A stretch of 64,000 nt of DNA, taken from positions 1,407,335 to 1,471,334 of the forward strand of contig NZ_BMJC01000001.1 in NCBI RefSeq assembly GCF_014642875.1, written 5' to 3'. Shown piece after piece: positions 34,630 to 43,036 of this stretch. The notes beneath the pieces are model-generated. The model had not been told where the DNA came from and searched no databases. It saw nothing but the letters and a program-made list of their open reading frames with translations. The stretch comes from Puia dinghuensis (GTDB lineage Bacteria > Bacteroidota > Bacteroidia > Chitinophagales > Chitinophagaceae). Numbering within the stretch: position 1 is the stretch's first letter; each line of letters opens with the position of its first letter. The translations under genes were made by a program, and so were the position numbers.

Positions 34630-35472
34630 ATGAAAAGGGTTAAGATCGCCATCCTCGATCTTTATGAAGGACAGGCTAATCAGGGCATGCGTTGTATCCG
34701 CGAATTGCTGACGGACTACGGCCGTACGCACGGCCTCGAACTTCAATTCGATGAATTTGAGGTCCGCATCAAGCAAGAAACACCCGATCTCTCCTACGAT
34801 ATCTATATCTCCAGTGGCGGCCCCGGCAGCCCCCTGGACAGCGAAGGCAGTGAATGGGAAGTCGCTTACTGGAGCTGGCTCCAAAAGATCGAAGACTTCA
34901 ACGCCAATCCCGCCAACCTCCAGCCCAAACAGGTTCTCTTCATCTGCCACTCCTTTCAGCTGGTTTGCCGGCACTATGCCGTCGCCCATGTCACCGCCCG
35001 CAAATCCACCGCTTTTGGCGTTTTCCCGGTACATATGCTCGAAGGCGCAACCGAAGAACCGGTTTTCACCGGGCTTCGCGATCCCTTCTATGCCGTCGAC
35101 AGCCGCAGCTACCAGGTGATCCAACCCGATCACCGGCGCATCAGCGCTTTGGGCGGACAACTGCTCGCCATCGAAAAAGAACGGCCCCATGTCCCCCTTG
35201 AACGGGCGATCATGGCCATTCGATTCAACGAATATATGATCGGCACCCAATTCCATCCCGAAGCCGATGCCGCCGGAATGAGCATGTATCTCCAGCGTGA
35301 TGACCGCAAAGCCACCGTCATCGCCGAACACGGCGAAGAAAAATGGCGGAGCATGATCGACCAGTTGAACGACCCCGATAAGATCCGCTACACCTACTCC
35401 CATATCATCCCCAATTTCCTCGACTACGCCCTGCGGCCTGCCGGCAATCGCCAACTGAGGAAAACAGCGTAA
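34630..35472 (+). CDS. Class I glutamine amidotransferase (GMP-synthase-like domain)
   Basis: A 280-residue protein of the class I glutamine amidotransferase fold, which releases ammonia from glutamine for a partner enzyme. The nucleophile is C106 in LFICHSFQLVC, and the His/Glu pair is H209 and E211 in IGTQFHPEAD. SGGPGSPLD (62-70) is the glycine-rich oxyanion loop. The triad is intact. It is longer than stand-alone GATases of about 230 residues, with an added C-terminal helix set (SMIDQLNDPDKIRYTYSHIIPNFLDYAL). An ATP-grasp-like gene follows after 20 bases, so the ammonia or glutaminase product may feed that ligase. Confidence 0.88.
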   Translation: MKRVKIAILDLYEGQANQGMRCIRELLTDYGRTHGLELQFDEFEVRIKQETPDLSYDIYISSGGPGSPLDSEGSEWEVAYWSWLQKIEDFNANPANLQPKQVLFICHSFQLVCRHYAVAHVTARKSTAFGVFPVHMLEGATEEPVFTGLRDPFYAVDSRSYQVIQPDHRRISALGGQLLAIEKERPHVPLERAIMAIRFNEYMIGTQFHPEADAAGMSMYLQRDDRKATVIAEHGEEKWRSMIDQLNDPDKIRYTYSHIIPNFLDYALRPAGNRQLRKTA

Positions 35473-35492
35473 CTTTCAGGAAAACACGTTCC

Positions 35493-36692
35493 ATGGTACC
35501 TGCACTGCGGAAAGCCTTCAACGAAGCCTTCACCCGGCAACGCTACGATGCATTCCTCACCGATCTGCGTAGCCGCTATCCCGGCGCCATCGAATTCCGC
35601 ATTGCCGAAACACCCGTCTTCGTACCGGCGGATTTCTCCCAACTACTGCAGGAAGCCTGCGAACACATCATCGATGTCATCCTCGAACCCCGGTTCAAGG
35701 AGTGGACACAACGCGCGATACCCCCACAGGACGAAGTAGCCCGCGAAAATGATCACCCGCACTTCCTGGTCTTTGACTTCGGCGTATGCGAGGATGGCCA
35801 GGGCGGCTGGCAACCCCAGCTCATCGAAATGCAGGGCTTCGCCAGTCTCTATGGCTTCCAGGTCTATTATCCCGAGACCCTACGCCGGCACTTTTCCATC
35901 CCCGCCAACTACAGCCAGTTTCTCAACGGTCTCGACCACGACAGCTATCTCACCCTGCTTCGTGACACCATTCTGGGCGACTGCTCCCCCGAGAACGTTA
36001 TCCTGCTCGAAATAAAACCACACGAACAAAAGACCCGCGTCGATTTCTATTGCACCCGCGATTACCTGGGCATCCAGCCCATATGCCTCACCGAATTGAT
36101 ACAAGAAGGGAAACAGCTTTTCTATAAACATCCGGCCACCGGCAAAAAGACCCTGATCCGCCGCATCTACAACCGGCTTATCTTCGACGAGCTGCACACC
36201 GCTGCAGCCACCCTTCCTCCGGGCTTCGCCGACATCCGCCAGGACCTCGACGTCGAATGGGTGGCCCATCCTAATTGGTTCTACCGCGTCAGCAAGTTCA
36301 CCCTCCCCTTTCTCCGCCATCCCTTCGTCCCGTCCACCTGGTTCCTCAACGAGTTGAAACAGCCGCCGGCCGATCTCGAAAACTACGTCCTGAAACCCCT
36401 TTTCTCCTTTGCCGGCCAGGGGGTGATCATCGACGTCAGCCCTCAAGACCTGGATGTCTCCGACCCGGAGAACTGGATCCTGCAACGCAAAGTCAAATAC
36501 GCCGGCCTCATCCCTACCCCCGACGTTCCCGCCAAGGCAGAGATCCGCATGATGTACCTGTGGCCGGACGGCGCCCCCCGCCCCACCCTGGCAATCAACC
36601 TGGCCCGGCTTAGTAAAGGGAAAATGATCGGTGTCAACTACAATAAGGACAGGGAATGGGTAGGCGGCAGCGTTGGCTTCTTCCAGCGCTGA
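35493..36692 (+). CDS. Divergent ATP-grasp-like ligase, partner of the amidotransferase
   Basis: A 399-residue protein whose C-terminal half has ATP-grasp marks: the ATP lysine and flexible loop at VLK301-PLFSFAGQG310, the hinge WILQRKV (328-334), E350-I-R-M-M-Y and N369-L-A-R, the usual metal-binding Asn and following Arg. The N-terminal half (FLVFDFGVCED, QLIEMQGFASLYGFQVYYPETL) is not recognisable to me. The order of motifs (IRRIYNRLI near 222-230 ahead of the lysine) recalls circularly permuted ATP-grasp and glutathionylspermidine-synthetase proteins. It probably forms an amide bond, with ammonia from the amidotransferase. It abuts the convergent gene at 36693 with no spacer (TGATCA). Confidence 0.7.
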   Translation: MVPALRKAFNEAFTRQRYDAFLTDLRSRYPGAIEFRIAETPVFVPADFSQLLQEACEHIIDVILEPRFKEWTQRAIPPQDEVARENDHPHFLVFDFGVCEDGQGGWQPQLIEMQGFASLYGFQVYYPETLRRHFSIPANYSQFLNGLDHDSYLTLLRDTILGDCSPENVILLEIKPHEQKTRVDFYCTRDYLGIQPICLTELIQEGKQLFYKHPATGKKTLIRRIYNRLIFDELHTAAATLPPGFADIRQDLDVEWVAHPNWFYRVSKFTLPFLRHPFVPSTWFLNELKQPPADLENYVLKPLFSFAGQGVIIDVSPQDLDVSDPENWILQRKVKYAGLIPTPDVPAKAEIRMMYLWPDGAPRPTLAINLARLSKGKMIGVNYNKDREWVGGSVGFFQR

Positions 36693-37100
36693 TCACATCC
36701 CATACACAAAAAGATATCCTCCCGCTTCGAGATACAATCTCCCATCCTCCGTATCCAGCGCCATGCCGGTACAGTCCAGCGGCGCGGCCAGGGCCTGCAT
36801 CTCCCGGTATCCACCCTCCTCCTTCCGCCTGTAAATAGTAAGACTGCCCACGGCGCTATAACAAAAAAGCAATTGCCTCGCTTCATCGAGGAGATACGCG
36901 TCCACCTGACCCGCCACACCCGCTATCCCCACTCCGAACACCGCGGTGACGAGCCGCTGCCCCACTTCGGCAAGGAGGGGCGGCTTCAGCCGCGTAAGAT
37001 AGTTATACGGCCGGTAGCGAGGCTCACGCCCCTTGATAAACCGGTTGATGATCAGCATCATCAAAGCAAAAACGGCGACTATCTGTAATACCTTCTCCAT
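36693..37100 (-). CDS. Small membrane-anchored hypothetical protein (135 aa)
   Basis: A 135-residue protein starting at the ATG at 37098-37100. It has one N-terminal membrane span (VLQIVAVFALMMLIINRFI), a basic segment GREPRYRPYNYLTRLKPPLL, then a beta-rich region with a blade-like repeat: DAYLLDEARQLLFCYSAVGSLTIY and ALDTEDGRLYLEAGGYLFVYG. The long upstream extension of this frame (to 37520) is shadow of the SDR gene. The family is not known to me. It is divergent from the SDR gene across 30 bases and its stop touches the stop codon of the ATP-grasp-like gene. Confidence 0.6.
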   Translation of the reverse strand: MEKVLQIVAVFALMMLIINRFIKGREPRYRPYNYLTRLKPPLLAEVGQRLVTAVFGVGIAGVAGQVDAYLLDEARQLLFCYSAVGSLTIYRRKEEGGYREMQALAAPLDCTGMALDTEDGRLYLEAGGYLFVYGM

Positions 37101-37118
37101 CGATGGCAATATACCCCG

Positions 37119-37126
37119 TATCTTTA
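37119..37126 (+). promoter_or_regulatory. -7-like box directly before the SDR start
   Basis: TATCTTTA, then GAAT, then ATG at 37131. Near match to TAnnTTTG with the last base changed; the same layout as before the M1 peptidase. Confidence 0.35.
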
Positions 37127-37130
37127 GAAT

Positions 37131-37919
37131 ATGGACCTGCAACTCACCGGAAAAACCGCCCTTGTACTCGCCGCCAGCAAAGGCCTTGGCAAAGCCTGTG
37201 CCGCCACACTGGCAACAGAAGGCGCGGATGTGATCATCGGCGCGCGCGACCGCGCCACACTCGAAGCCACTGCAACAGAACTGCGTACCCTGGGCAAGGG
37301 CCGGATCATGCCGATACCCGTCGATGTTACAAAGACCCAACAGGTAACGGAAATGATCACCACCGCAGCCGAAACCTTTGGGAAGATCGATATCCTCGTC
37401 AATAACGCCGGTGGCCCACCCTTCGGCAAGTTCGAATCTTTTGACGACACCGCCTGGCAGTCGGCCTTCGAGCTCACCCTCCTCAGCGCCGTCCGTCTTA
37501 ACCGCCTGGTCATCCCCCACATGCGCCCGACAGGCAGCGGCCGCATCATCAATATCGTCAGCCTATCCATAAAGACCTATCTGCCCGACTCCGTACTCTC
37601 GACAAGCCTTCGCCTCGGCGTGATAGGAATGGCAAAAATGCTGGCCAACGAGCTGGGCCCCGACAACATCACCGTTAACAATGTCGCACCCGGTATGATC
37701 CTCACCGACAGGCTCAAGCACACAATGGCCCCTGCCGGACCAGACGCCCCCTCTTTCGAAGAGCAGCTGGCCCAACGCACAAAGGATATCCCCCTCGGTC
37801 GAATCGGACGTCCCGAAGAGCTGGCAGCCCTCGTAGCCTTTCTCGCCAGCCCCCTGGCGGGTTACATCACCGGTGCCACTATCCCCGTGGACGGCGGCGC
37901 CATAAAGGGAACGATCTAG
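37131..37919 (+). CDS. Short-chain dehydrogenase/reductase family protein
   Basis: A 262-residue Rossmann-fold protein. The cofactor motif is A-A-S-K-G-L-G-K (14-21), with NNAGGPPFG (91-99) and catalytic Ser144 in INIVSLSIK. The usual Y-x-x-x-K is replaced by S157-T-S-L-R161, seen in a known branch of SDR proteins related to beta-ketoacyl reductases (pattern LSNxxRAGV). The GLTK-like segment GVIGMAKMLANEL and the C-terminal GYITGATIPVDGGA are normal. It is therefore likely to bind NAD(P)(H), but its chemistry is uncertain. Its TAG stop shares bases with the convergent stop at 37916. Confidence 0.9.
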   Translation: MDLQLTGKTALVLAASKGLGKACAATLATEGADVIIGARDRATLEATATELRTLGKGRIMPIPVDVTKTQQVTEMITTAAETFGKIDILVNNAGGPPFGKFESFDDTAWQSAFELTLLSAVRLNRLVIPHMRPTGSGRIINIVSLSIKTYLPDSVLSTSLRLGVIGMAKMLANELGPDNITVNNVAPGMILTDRLKHTMAPAGPDAPSFEEQLAQRTKDIPLGRIGRPEELAALVAFLASPLAGYITGATIPVDGGAIKGTI

Positions 37920-38584
37920 CGCTCCGCTTCATCGGTGCCCCCCACCTCGTCGTCCCGCTTCTTACTGACGATGTTGATATGCACCGCCCAGTCAGTCACA
38001 AGAAAGACGAGCTCCACTTCTACCTTTACTTCCTTATACCGTTCGTCGCCCGTCCGCAACCGCAGGGTCGATGTTGTGAAAGGGGCCTCCTCCTTTGCCG
38101 GCTCCCAGTCGCCTGCAAGATAGAACTTGCTGCCATCCACCAGTTTCAGATAACATCCCTGCAACTGGCGAAAAAGCGCATGGTACCGGCCGGACGCCTC
38201 GCTGAAATGCTCGCTTCTGAACATCTGCGCCTGCCAACTGGCGGTCGTGTCATCAAAGGAATGCCACCGGGTGATAATACAGCTCTCCGCCCCCGGCAGC
38301 TCAACTACCGATGCGTAATTCTCGAACTCCCCCTGTGCCAGCACCAGCTGCCCGGTGATGTTGCGGAGATTGTTGGGAAAATCTTTCAAAACGGAATCGA
38401 TGACGGCTGGAAACGGTAACACCTGCGGAACCCGCGGCGTCTTTTGCCCGGTGTCGGCCGGTATCAACCCTCCCCTGGCCTCAGCCAGCACCAGGGAATC
38501 TTCATGCGAGAGATCACTCTTGTCTTGGGAATAAACGGGCACAGCAGCCAATACGGCCATTGCAAGGGGTACAATTGCTTTCAT
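37916..38584 (-). CDS. Secreted hypothetical protein (222 aa)
   Basis: A 222-residue protein with signal peptide (MKAIVPLAMAVLAAVPVYSQ), starting at ATG 38582-38584. Mature sequence has a conserved-looking beta part with VIDSVLKDFPNNLRNITGQLVLAQGEFENYASVVELPGAESCIITRWHSF and LFRQLQGCYLKLVDGSKFYLAGDW. No enzyme motif is visible. Only two cysteines remain after the signal, which might form a disulfide (inference). I do not recognise the family. It is convergent with the SDR gene, sharing bases in a CTAG, and divergent from the cupin gene. Confidence 0.75.
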   Translation of the reverse strand: MKAIVPLAMAVLAAVPVYSQDKSDLSHEDSLVLAEARGGLIPADTGQKTPRVPQVLPFPAVIDSVLKDFPNNLRNITGQLVLAQGEFENYASVVELPGAESCIITRWHSFDDTTASWQAQMFRSEHFSEASGRYHALFRQLQGCYLKLVDGSKFYLAGDWEPAKEEAPFTTSTLRLRTGDERYKEVKVEVELVFLVTDWAVHINIVSKKRDDEVGGTDEAER

Positions 38585-38708
38585 CAGATTGGATTTGCAA
38601 CAAGGATACAGCAAATTCCGCGCGCCTCCCAGAACCCTTTATCCACTTATCCACACAAGAGCCGTCTCCGTTAGCCGCCGATTGCGTACCTTCGGGAAAA
38701 CACAGGCA

Positions 38709-39023
38709 ATGCAGAATCTTAGCGATATCCCTGTAAAACAGACACTTCCGGGTTTTTTCGGAAAAATGGTCCATGGCGACAAGGGTACCCTCGCCATCTG
38801 GGATATAAAGAAAGACTCCGTCCTCCCGGGACACCAGCATCCTCAGGAACAGATCACCTACATGGTGGAAGGCGAAATGGAAATGACCATCGGCGGCGAA
38901 AAATACCTGCTGACGGCCGGCTGCGTCCATGTCATTCCTTCGAATGTCCCGCATTCCGCCCATGCCCTCACCGACTGTACTGTCATTGACTCCTTTTCTC
39001 CCGCCCGCGACGATTATCGATAA
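38709..39023 (+). CDS. Cupin-domain protein (104 aa)
   Basis: A 104-residue single-domain cupin. The two conserved cupin motifs are visible: GHQHPQEQITYMVEGEMEMTIGG with its two metal-binding histidines and glutamine/glutamate (motif 1), and VIPSNVPHSAHALTDC (motif 2). Length and layout fit metal-binding small cupins whose substrates are often unknown. I use ATG 38709; the longer frame to 38589 starts in the divergent promoter region. A CDF exporter gene follows after 11 bases and may share the transcript. Confidence 0.87.
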   Translation: MQNLSDIPVKQTLPGFFGKMVHGDKGTLAIWDIKKDSVLPGHQHPQEQITYMVEGEMEMTIGGEKYLLTAGCVHVIPSNVPHSAHALTDCTVIDSFSPARDDYR

Positions 39024-39034
39024 AACCATACCCA

Positions 39035-40003
39035 ATGGCTCACACCCACGATCACGCACACGCTCACGCTCACAGCCACGACCACGACCACGGACATGCC
39101 CACGGCCTTGGCCACCACCATCATCCCGTCAATCTGAAAGACGTAAACCAGGCCTTTGTCGTCGGCATCATCCTCAACTTCGCCTTTGTCGTCATCGAGG
39201 TCATCGTCGGGCTCGCCATCCATTCCCTCTCCCTGCTCTCTGACGCCGGTCATAATCTCGCCGACGTGGCCTCACTGGCTATGTCCCTCATCGCCATCCG
39301 GCTGCTAAAAGTAAAGCCGACGGAAAAGTATACCTACGGCTATAAAAAGACTACGATCCTGGTGGCCCTGCTCAACGCCGCCATCCTGCTCTTATCCATC
39401 GGCGCCATCGGGTACGAAGCCATACACCGGCTCATGGCGCCCGAACCGCTGCCGGGAAAGACTATCTCCATCGTCGCAGCCATCGGCATCGGCATCAACG
39501 CCCTTACGGCGCTGCTCTTCTTCCGCAGCAAGGATAGCGATCTGAATGTCCGAAGCGCCTTCCTCCACCTGCTTTCAGACGCCATCGTATCGGCAGCCCT
39601 GGTCGTCGGCGGCCTTATCATCTTCTACACCCACCTGTACTGGATCGATGCCGCGCTGAGCCTGCTGGTCGCCATCATCATCCTCTTCAGCACCTGGCAG
39701 CTGCTCCGCGACAGCCTGCGCCTTTCCCTCGATGGAGTACCGCAAGGCATCGAGATCAAAAAAGTAAAAGCCGCCATCGCAAAGATCAGCGGCGTAAAAG
39801 ACGTTCATCACATCCATATCTGGGCCATCAGCACCACGGAGAATGCCCTGACGGCCCACCTGGTCGTCGACCGCAACACCAGCATGGAATCCGTAGATCA
39901 GCTGAAACATCACATAAAACACCAACTGCTGCATCAGAATATCCAGCACGCCACCCTCGAAGTAGAAATGGAAGACGCCCCCTGCGACGAGCCTGATTGC
40001 TAG
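39035..40003 (+). CDS. Cation diffusion facilitator (zinc-type CDF exporter)
   Basis: A 322-residue inner-membrane exporter that uses the proton gradient to remove zinc or a related divalent metal. Residues 2-31 are a histidine-rich cytosolic segment (many HxH pairs). Six membrane spans follow. SDAGHNLADVASL carries the HxxxD site of the second span, and SDAIVSAALVVGG the matching DxxxA/S site of the fifth. The C-terminal cytosolic domain has VKDVHHIHIWAIS and the end EVEMEDAPCDEPDC, with a cysteine pair that could bind metal. The histidine stretch suggests zinc. Convergent with the porin 8 bases later. Confidence 0.93.
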   Translation: MAHTHDHAHAHAHSHDHDHGHAHGLGHHHHPVNLKDVNQAFVVGIILNFAFVVIEVIVGLAIHSLSLLSDAGHNLADVASLAMSLIAIRLLKVKPTEKYTYGYKKTTILVALLNAAILLLSIGAIGYEAIHRLMAPEPLPGKTISIVAAIGIGINALTALLFFRSKDSDLNVRSAFLHLLSDAIVSAALVVGGLIIFYTHLYWIDAALSLLVAIIILFSTWQLLRDSLRLSLDGVPQGIEIKKVKAAIAKISGVKDVHHIHIWAISTTENALTAHLVVDRNTSMESVDQLKHHIKHQLLHQNIQHATLEVEMEDAPCDEPDC

Positions 40004-40011
40004 CCCACAAC

Positions 40012-42087
40012 CTAATTGATGAACCCCCAGTATAATCCAAAACGGATGATCAGCCCCGGCGAAGGATAATAGGGCGCTACGAAATTATTGTTGTAAAAGC
40101 CAAACCCATGCGGGCTAAAAGTCAGCGCATTGACATTCTCAGCCCGTAGATAGCCGGTAAAACTGCGTATCCGCAGATGCAGGTACAGGTTTACATCAGG
40201 CGCATGCTGGCTGACAGTGGAATTCTGGCTGAAGAACTGGCCAACCGCCGGCGAATACCCATCGGCTTTATAAGAACTGATATACCTGATCTCCGTCCCA
40301 AAGCTGAGATTGAGATTCCTGAACCCAAAATTCCCGTCATACCCCACCTGGTTGGCCGAAACGAGCAACGGAAGATGTACGGGAGAAGCCCCCGCCACCT
40401 GCTGCACCGTCGTCAGCATCCGCCACTTCCAATGGCGATATATCGTGAACTGTTTCCGCAGCGTCACCTGCAAAACGTTAAAAACACCCGACTGCGACTC
40501 CTGGTAATAATCATGAAAATAGGAATAGTTCGTCATCAGGTAATACGACGCAGTCAACAGCAGCTGATGCTGCGGCTGCTCCAGGGAAGCGAAAATGTGG
40601 GTCGTATTCTCCTTGCCAAACGCCTTATGCTGCGAAGCGGTATCCAGGTTGAAGCTGCTCGCCCCATCAAAGACAAACCCCGGCGTCCGGTTGGCATTCT
40701 CAAACCCGGCCTGGAAATAACCCACCTGTTGAGTGATAAGCCGCTTCAGGGAAATATAAGCATTATAATCCCCCGCATCCAGCCCGTTGAGATAAAGCCG
40801 GCCCGCCGCCTCGATGTCCCATTTCTGGTTCCTTGTCTTATTGCGATACTCCGCATGCGCATAAACATTCTGGTTATTCAGCTTATGAGCCGTATGGAGG
40901 ACAGCCGATGTCGTCGTATCGAAATTGCCGGTCAGCAGTTCCAGCGTAGCCCCCAGCTTGAAAAACTGCTGTGGGTTCTTCGAATCCGGGAATTGGTAGA
41001 GGCTGAAATCATTGGAAAAATTCGTCCAGTTATCCTGCCGCCAGAAACTGTCCGTCGGATGGATATTGTACAAATGGAGATAGGTGGCATAATAGGCAGA
41101 ATCCAGCGAATACGCGGGCGAAAAATATTGGTCGAAAAACCGGTAGTGATACACACTGTAATTCAGCGTATGCTCCAGCCGCACCCGCGGATAGAACAGG
41201 GGGATCACCGAGGAATCCGTCACGATGGAGTCCTTTTGCCCAAGATCGTACTGCTGTCGCATCAGGAAGGTGGTCGTCGTATATTTTGTTCCCGTTGTGA
41301 TCGACGAGGAAAAAGGGTTACCCGTCGATTGCAGCAGATTGTTCCCAAGTTTCACCGGCAAGGTCGACTGGTTGCTATACGTGGAGGAATCTAGCTGCAG
41401 CGGGTTCACTATCCCGCCATTCTCCGAAGCCCCCAGTTTACTCGACACCAGGACAAAAAAATTCTGGTAGCGCTTGTTCCTCGACTGGTACCAGGACGTA
41501 ACCCGGTAGGTGTTGTGATTGGTGTTCTGATTCTGGAAGGTTCCGGGCGCGTTGATCAGCCGGTATTGAAAAGAATAATTCCAATTAGGCTTGATATTCC
41601 GCGTATGAAAGATGTCGATATATTGCTCTGCCTTGCTCGCCAGGAAATACCCTAATTCGGTGTAGGGTTTCGTCGTATGAAAGAAGCGCGTTTCGTCGAC
41701 GGTGAAGACATACTGATCGTAGGAATGCCAGCCCGGGTCCCAACCCGACTGCATCCGCGGCGTAAAGATCAGGCTGCGGGCCGCAGTACCTATATTGCCC
41801 AGGTTGATCCAGGTCGATCTCAACGGCAGCCTGCGACCCAGGTCGAGGATGGAAGAATCCAACCGGTATAGCTTGCTGGAATCGAGATAACGGAAATTAA
41901 TGGTAATGGTGTCTTCGTGCCGATGCTGCAGGCTGTCATGCCCTCCCGCGCCCCCTCCACCGATATTGCCAAACCGGCCCAGCGGATTCTGTGCCAGGAG
42001 CCCTGATCCCGATAACAACACTACCATTCCCAAAAGGAAAATTCGGCGTAACGTCACTTGTGAAATAATTCCGGCCAATTTACTCAT
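40012..42087 (-). CDS. Bacteroidota putative porin (Porin_10-like)
   Basis: A 691-residue outer-membrane beta-barrel with signal peptide (residues 1-33, cut near LLAQ), then a GRFGNIGGGGAGG low-complexity start. It follows the known Bacteroidota putative porin family: INFRYLDSSKLYRLDSSILDL, STWINLGNIGTAARSLIFTPRMQSGWDPGWHSYDQY, ELGYFLASKAEQYIDIFHTRNIKPNWNYSFQY and the end SPGLIIRFGLYWGFIN. The family is probably a passive or substrate-specific channel; the substrate is unknown. Monocistronic. Its region upstream (42112-42197) holds three hairpins including repeat copy C, and a TAACTTTT -7-like box lies at 42101-42108 on the minus strand. Confidence 0.9.
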   Translation of the reverse strand: MSKLAGIISQVTLRRIFLLGMVVLLSGSGLLAQNPLGRFGNIGGGGAGGHDSLQHRHEDTITINFRYLDSSKLYRLDSSILDLGRRLPLRSTWINLGNIGTAARSLIFTPRMQSGWDPGWHSYDQYVFTVDETRFFHTTKPYTELGYFLASKAEQYIDIFHTRNIKPNWNYSFQYRLINAPGTFQNQNTNHNTYRVTSWYQSRNKRYQNFFVLVSSKLGASENGGIVNPLQLDSSTYSNQSTLPVKLGNNLLQSTGNPFSSSITTGTKYTTTTFLMRQQYDLGQKDSIVTDSSVIPLFYPRVRLEHTLNYSVYHYRFFDQYFSPAYSLDSAYYATYLHLYNIHPTDSFWRQDNWTNFSNDFSLYQFPDSKNPQQFFKLGATLELLTGNFDTTTSAVLHTAHKLNNQNVYAHAEYRNKTRNQKWDIEAAGRLYLNGLDAGDYNAYISLKRLITQQVGYFQAGFENANRTPGFVFDGASSFNLDTASQHKAFGKENTTHIFASLEQPQHQLLLTASYYLMTNYSYFHDYYQESQSGVFNVLQVTLRKQFTIYRHWKWRMLTTVQQVAGASPVHLPLLVSANQVGYDGNFGFRNLNLSFGTEIRYISSYKADGYSPAVGQFFSQNSTVSQHAPDVNLYLHLRIRSFTGYLRAENVNALTFSPHGFGFYNNNFVAPYYPSPGLIIRFGLYWGFIN

Positions 42088-42111
42088 TAAGTGGCATAAG
42101 AAAAGTTAATT

Positions 42112-42157
42112 GTCGCCTCCGAAGGGCTCCTGCGGAATATAGCCCTTCTCCGGCGAC
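42112..42157 (-). repeat. Long interrupted hairpin between punA and the porin gene
   Basis: On the minus strand: GTCGCC, GGA, GAAGGGCT, a 12-nt loop, AGCCCTTC, GGA, GGCGAC. The two GGA trinucleotides face each other as an internal loop in the stem. It follows repeat copy C directly in the same direction, and precedes the porin -7-like box. It could be a part of the repeat element or the 3' end of the sucC-punA transcript. Confidence 0.65.
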
Positions 42158-42158
42158 A

Positions 42159-42197
42159 AGCTAATGATTGGCCTTCGGCCGATGGCCCTCCGGTCCA
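42159..42197 (-). repeat. Two-hairpin repeat, copy C
   Basis: Minus-strand order: stem GATGGACC, loop GGA, GGGCCATC (one mismatch, A-G), then GGCC, loop GAA, GGCC, then tail AATCATTAG. Same lengths as copies A and B. It starts 13 bases after the punA stop codon. Confidence 0.75.
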
Positions 42198-42210
42198 TCC
42201 TGGCACCGGC

Positions 42211-43035
42211 TTACAGCTCGGCAATCAGGGCTTTAAACAGGGCTGTCAGCTTGGGTTCAGCCGCCGCGGCCGCCTGCAACACCTCCTCATGGGTGATGAT
42301 ATTGTCTTCGTCCCGGATACCCAGATCGGTGATCACGCTCATCGCAAATACGGCCATTCCAAGATGGCGCGCCGCTATCACCTCCTGCACCGTGCTCATC
42401 CCCACCGCATCGCCACCTGCTATATGCAATAACTTATATTCAGCACGGGTCTCAAAAGTGGGCCCCGTCACACCCGCATAAACACCTTCGTGAACAGGTA
42501 TCCCCAATCCAACCGCTATGGACTTCGCCTTCCCGATCAGTGCCCGGTCATAAGGCTCGCTCATATCCGGGAATCGCGGACCAAGGGAAGATTCATTCTT
42601 TCCCAATAAAGGGTTCACAACAAAAAAGCTGATATGATCTTTAATGATCATCAGGTCGCCCACATGGAAGGCCTTGTTCATCCCACCGGCGGCATTGGAC
42701 AAAAGCAGCGTCTCCACCCCCAGGAATTTCAACACCCGGATGGGATAGACCACCTGCTGCGGGGAATAACCTTCATAGTAATGGAAACGGCCGGAAAGCG
42801 TCACGACAGGCCGCCCGTTAAGCGTCCCAAAGATCAACTTCCCCTGATGACCTTCTACTGTAGAGACGGGAAAATGCGGGATGTCGGCATAAGAGATCTC
42901 CTGCTCGATACTGATCTCCGCCGAAAGATTACCAAGCCCGCTGCCCAGGACGATGCCCACCTTCGGCTTCGCATCAGTCCTCAGCCTGATGGCCCTCACG
43001 GTTTCTTCTATCTGCTGTAAAATGGTCCCGCCCAT
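42211..43035 (-). CDS. punA: Purine-nucleoside phosphorylase (class I, trimeric type)
   Basis: A 274-residue cytosolic enzyme that splits inosine or guanosine with phosphate to base and ribose 1-phosphate. Motifs of the trimeric class: GIVLGSGLGNLS (phosphate loop), GRFHYYEGY, LLSNAAGGMN, the TGPTFETRAEYKLL substrate segment and GGDAVGMSTVQEVIAARH. I start at ATG 43033-43035 (MGGTILQQ). One base separates it from the sucC stop, so it is cotranscribed with sucC. Length is normal. Class I (not DeoD hexameric) is clear from the motifs. Confidence 0.94.
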   Translation of the reverse strand: MGGTILQQIEETVRAIRLRTDAKPKVGIVLGSGLGNLSAEISIEQEISYADIPHFPVSTVEGHQGKLIFGTLNGRPVVTLSGRFHYYEGYSPQQVVYPIRVLKFLGVETLLLSNAAGGMNKAFHVGDLMIIKDHISFFVVNPLLGKNESSLGPRFPDMSEPYDRALIGKAKSIAVGLGIPVHEGVYAGVTGPTFETRAEYKLLHIAGGDAVGMSTVQEVIAARHLGMAVFAMSVITDLGIRDEDNIITHEEVLQAAAAAEPKLTALFKALIAEL

Positions 43036-43036
43036 A

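Noticed and set aside
39041-39127. CAC/CAT-rich stretch looking like a tandem repeat
   Set aside because: It encodes the histidine-rich N-terminus of the CDF exporter; the repeat is due to amino-acid composition.
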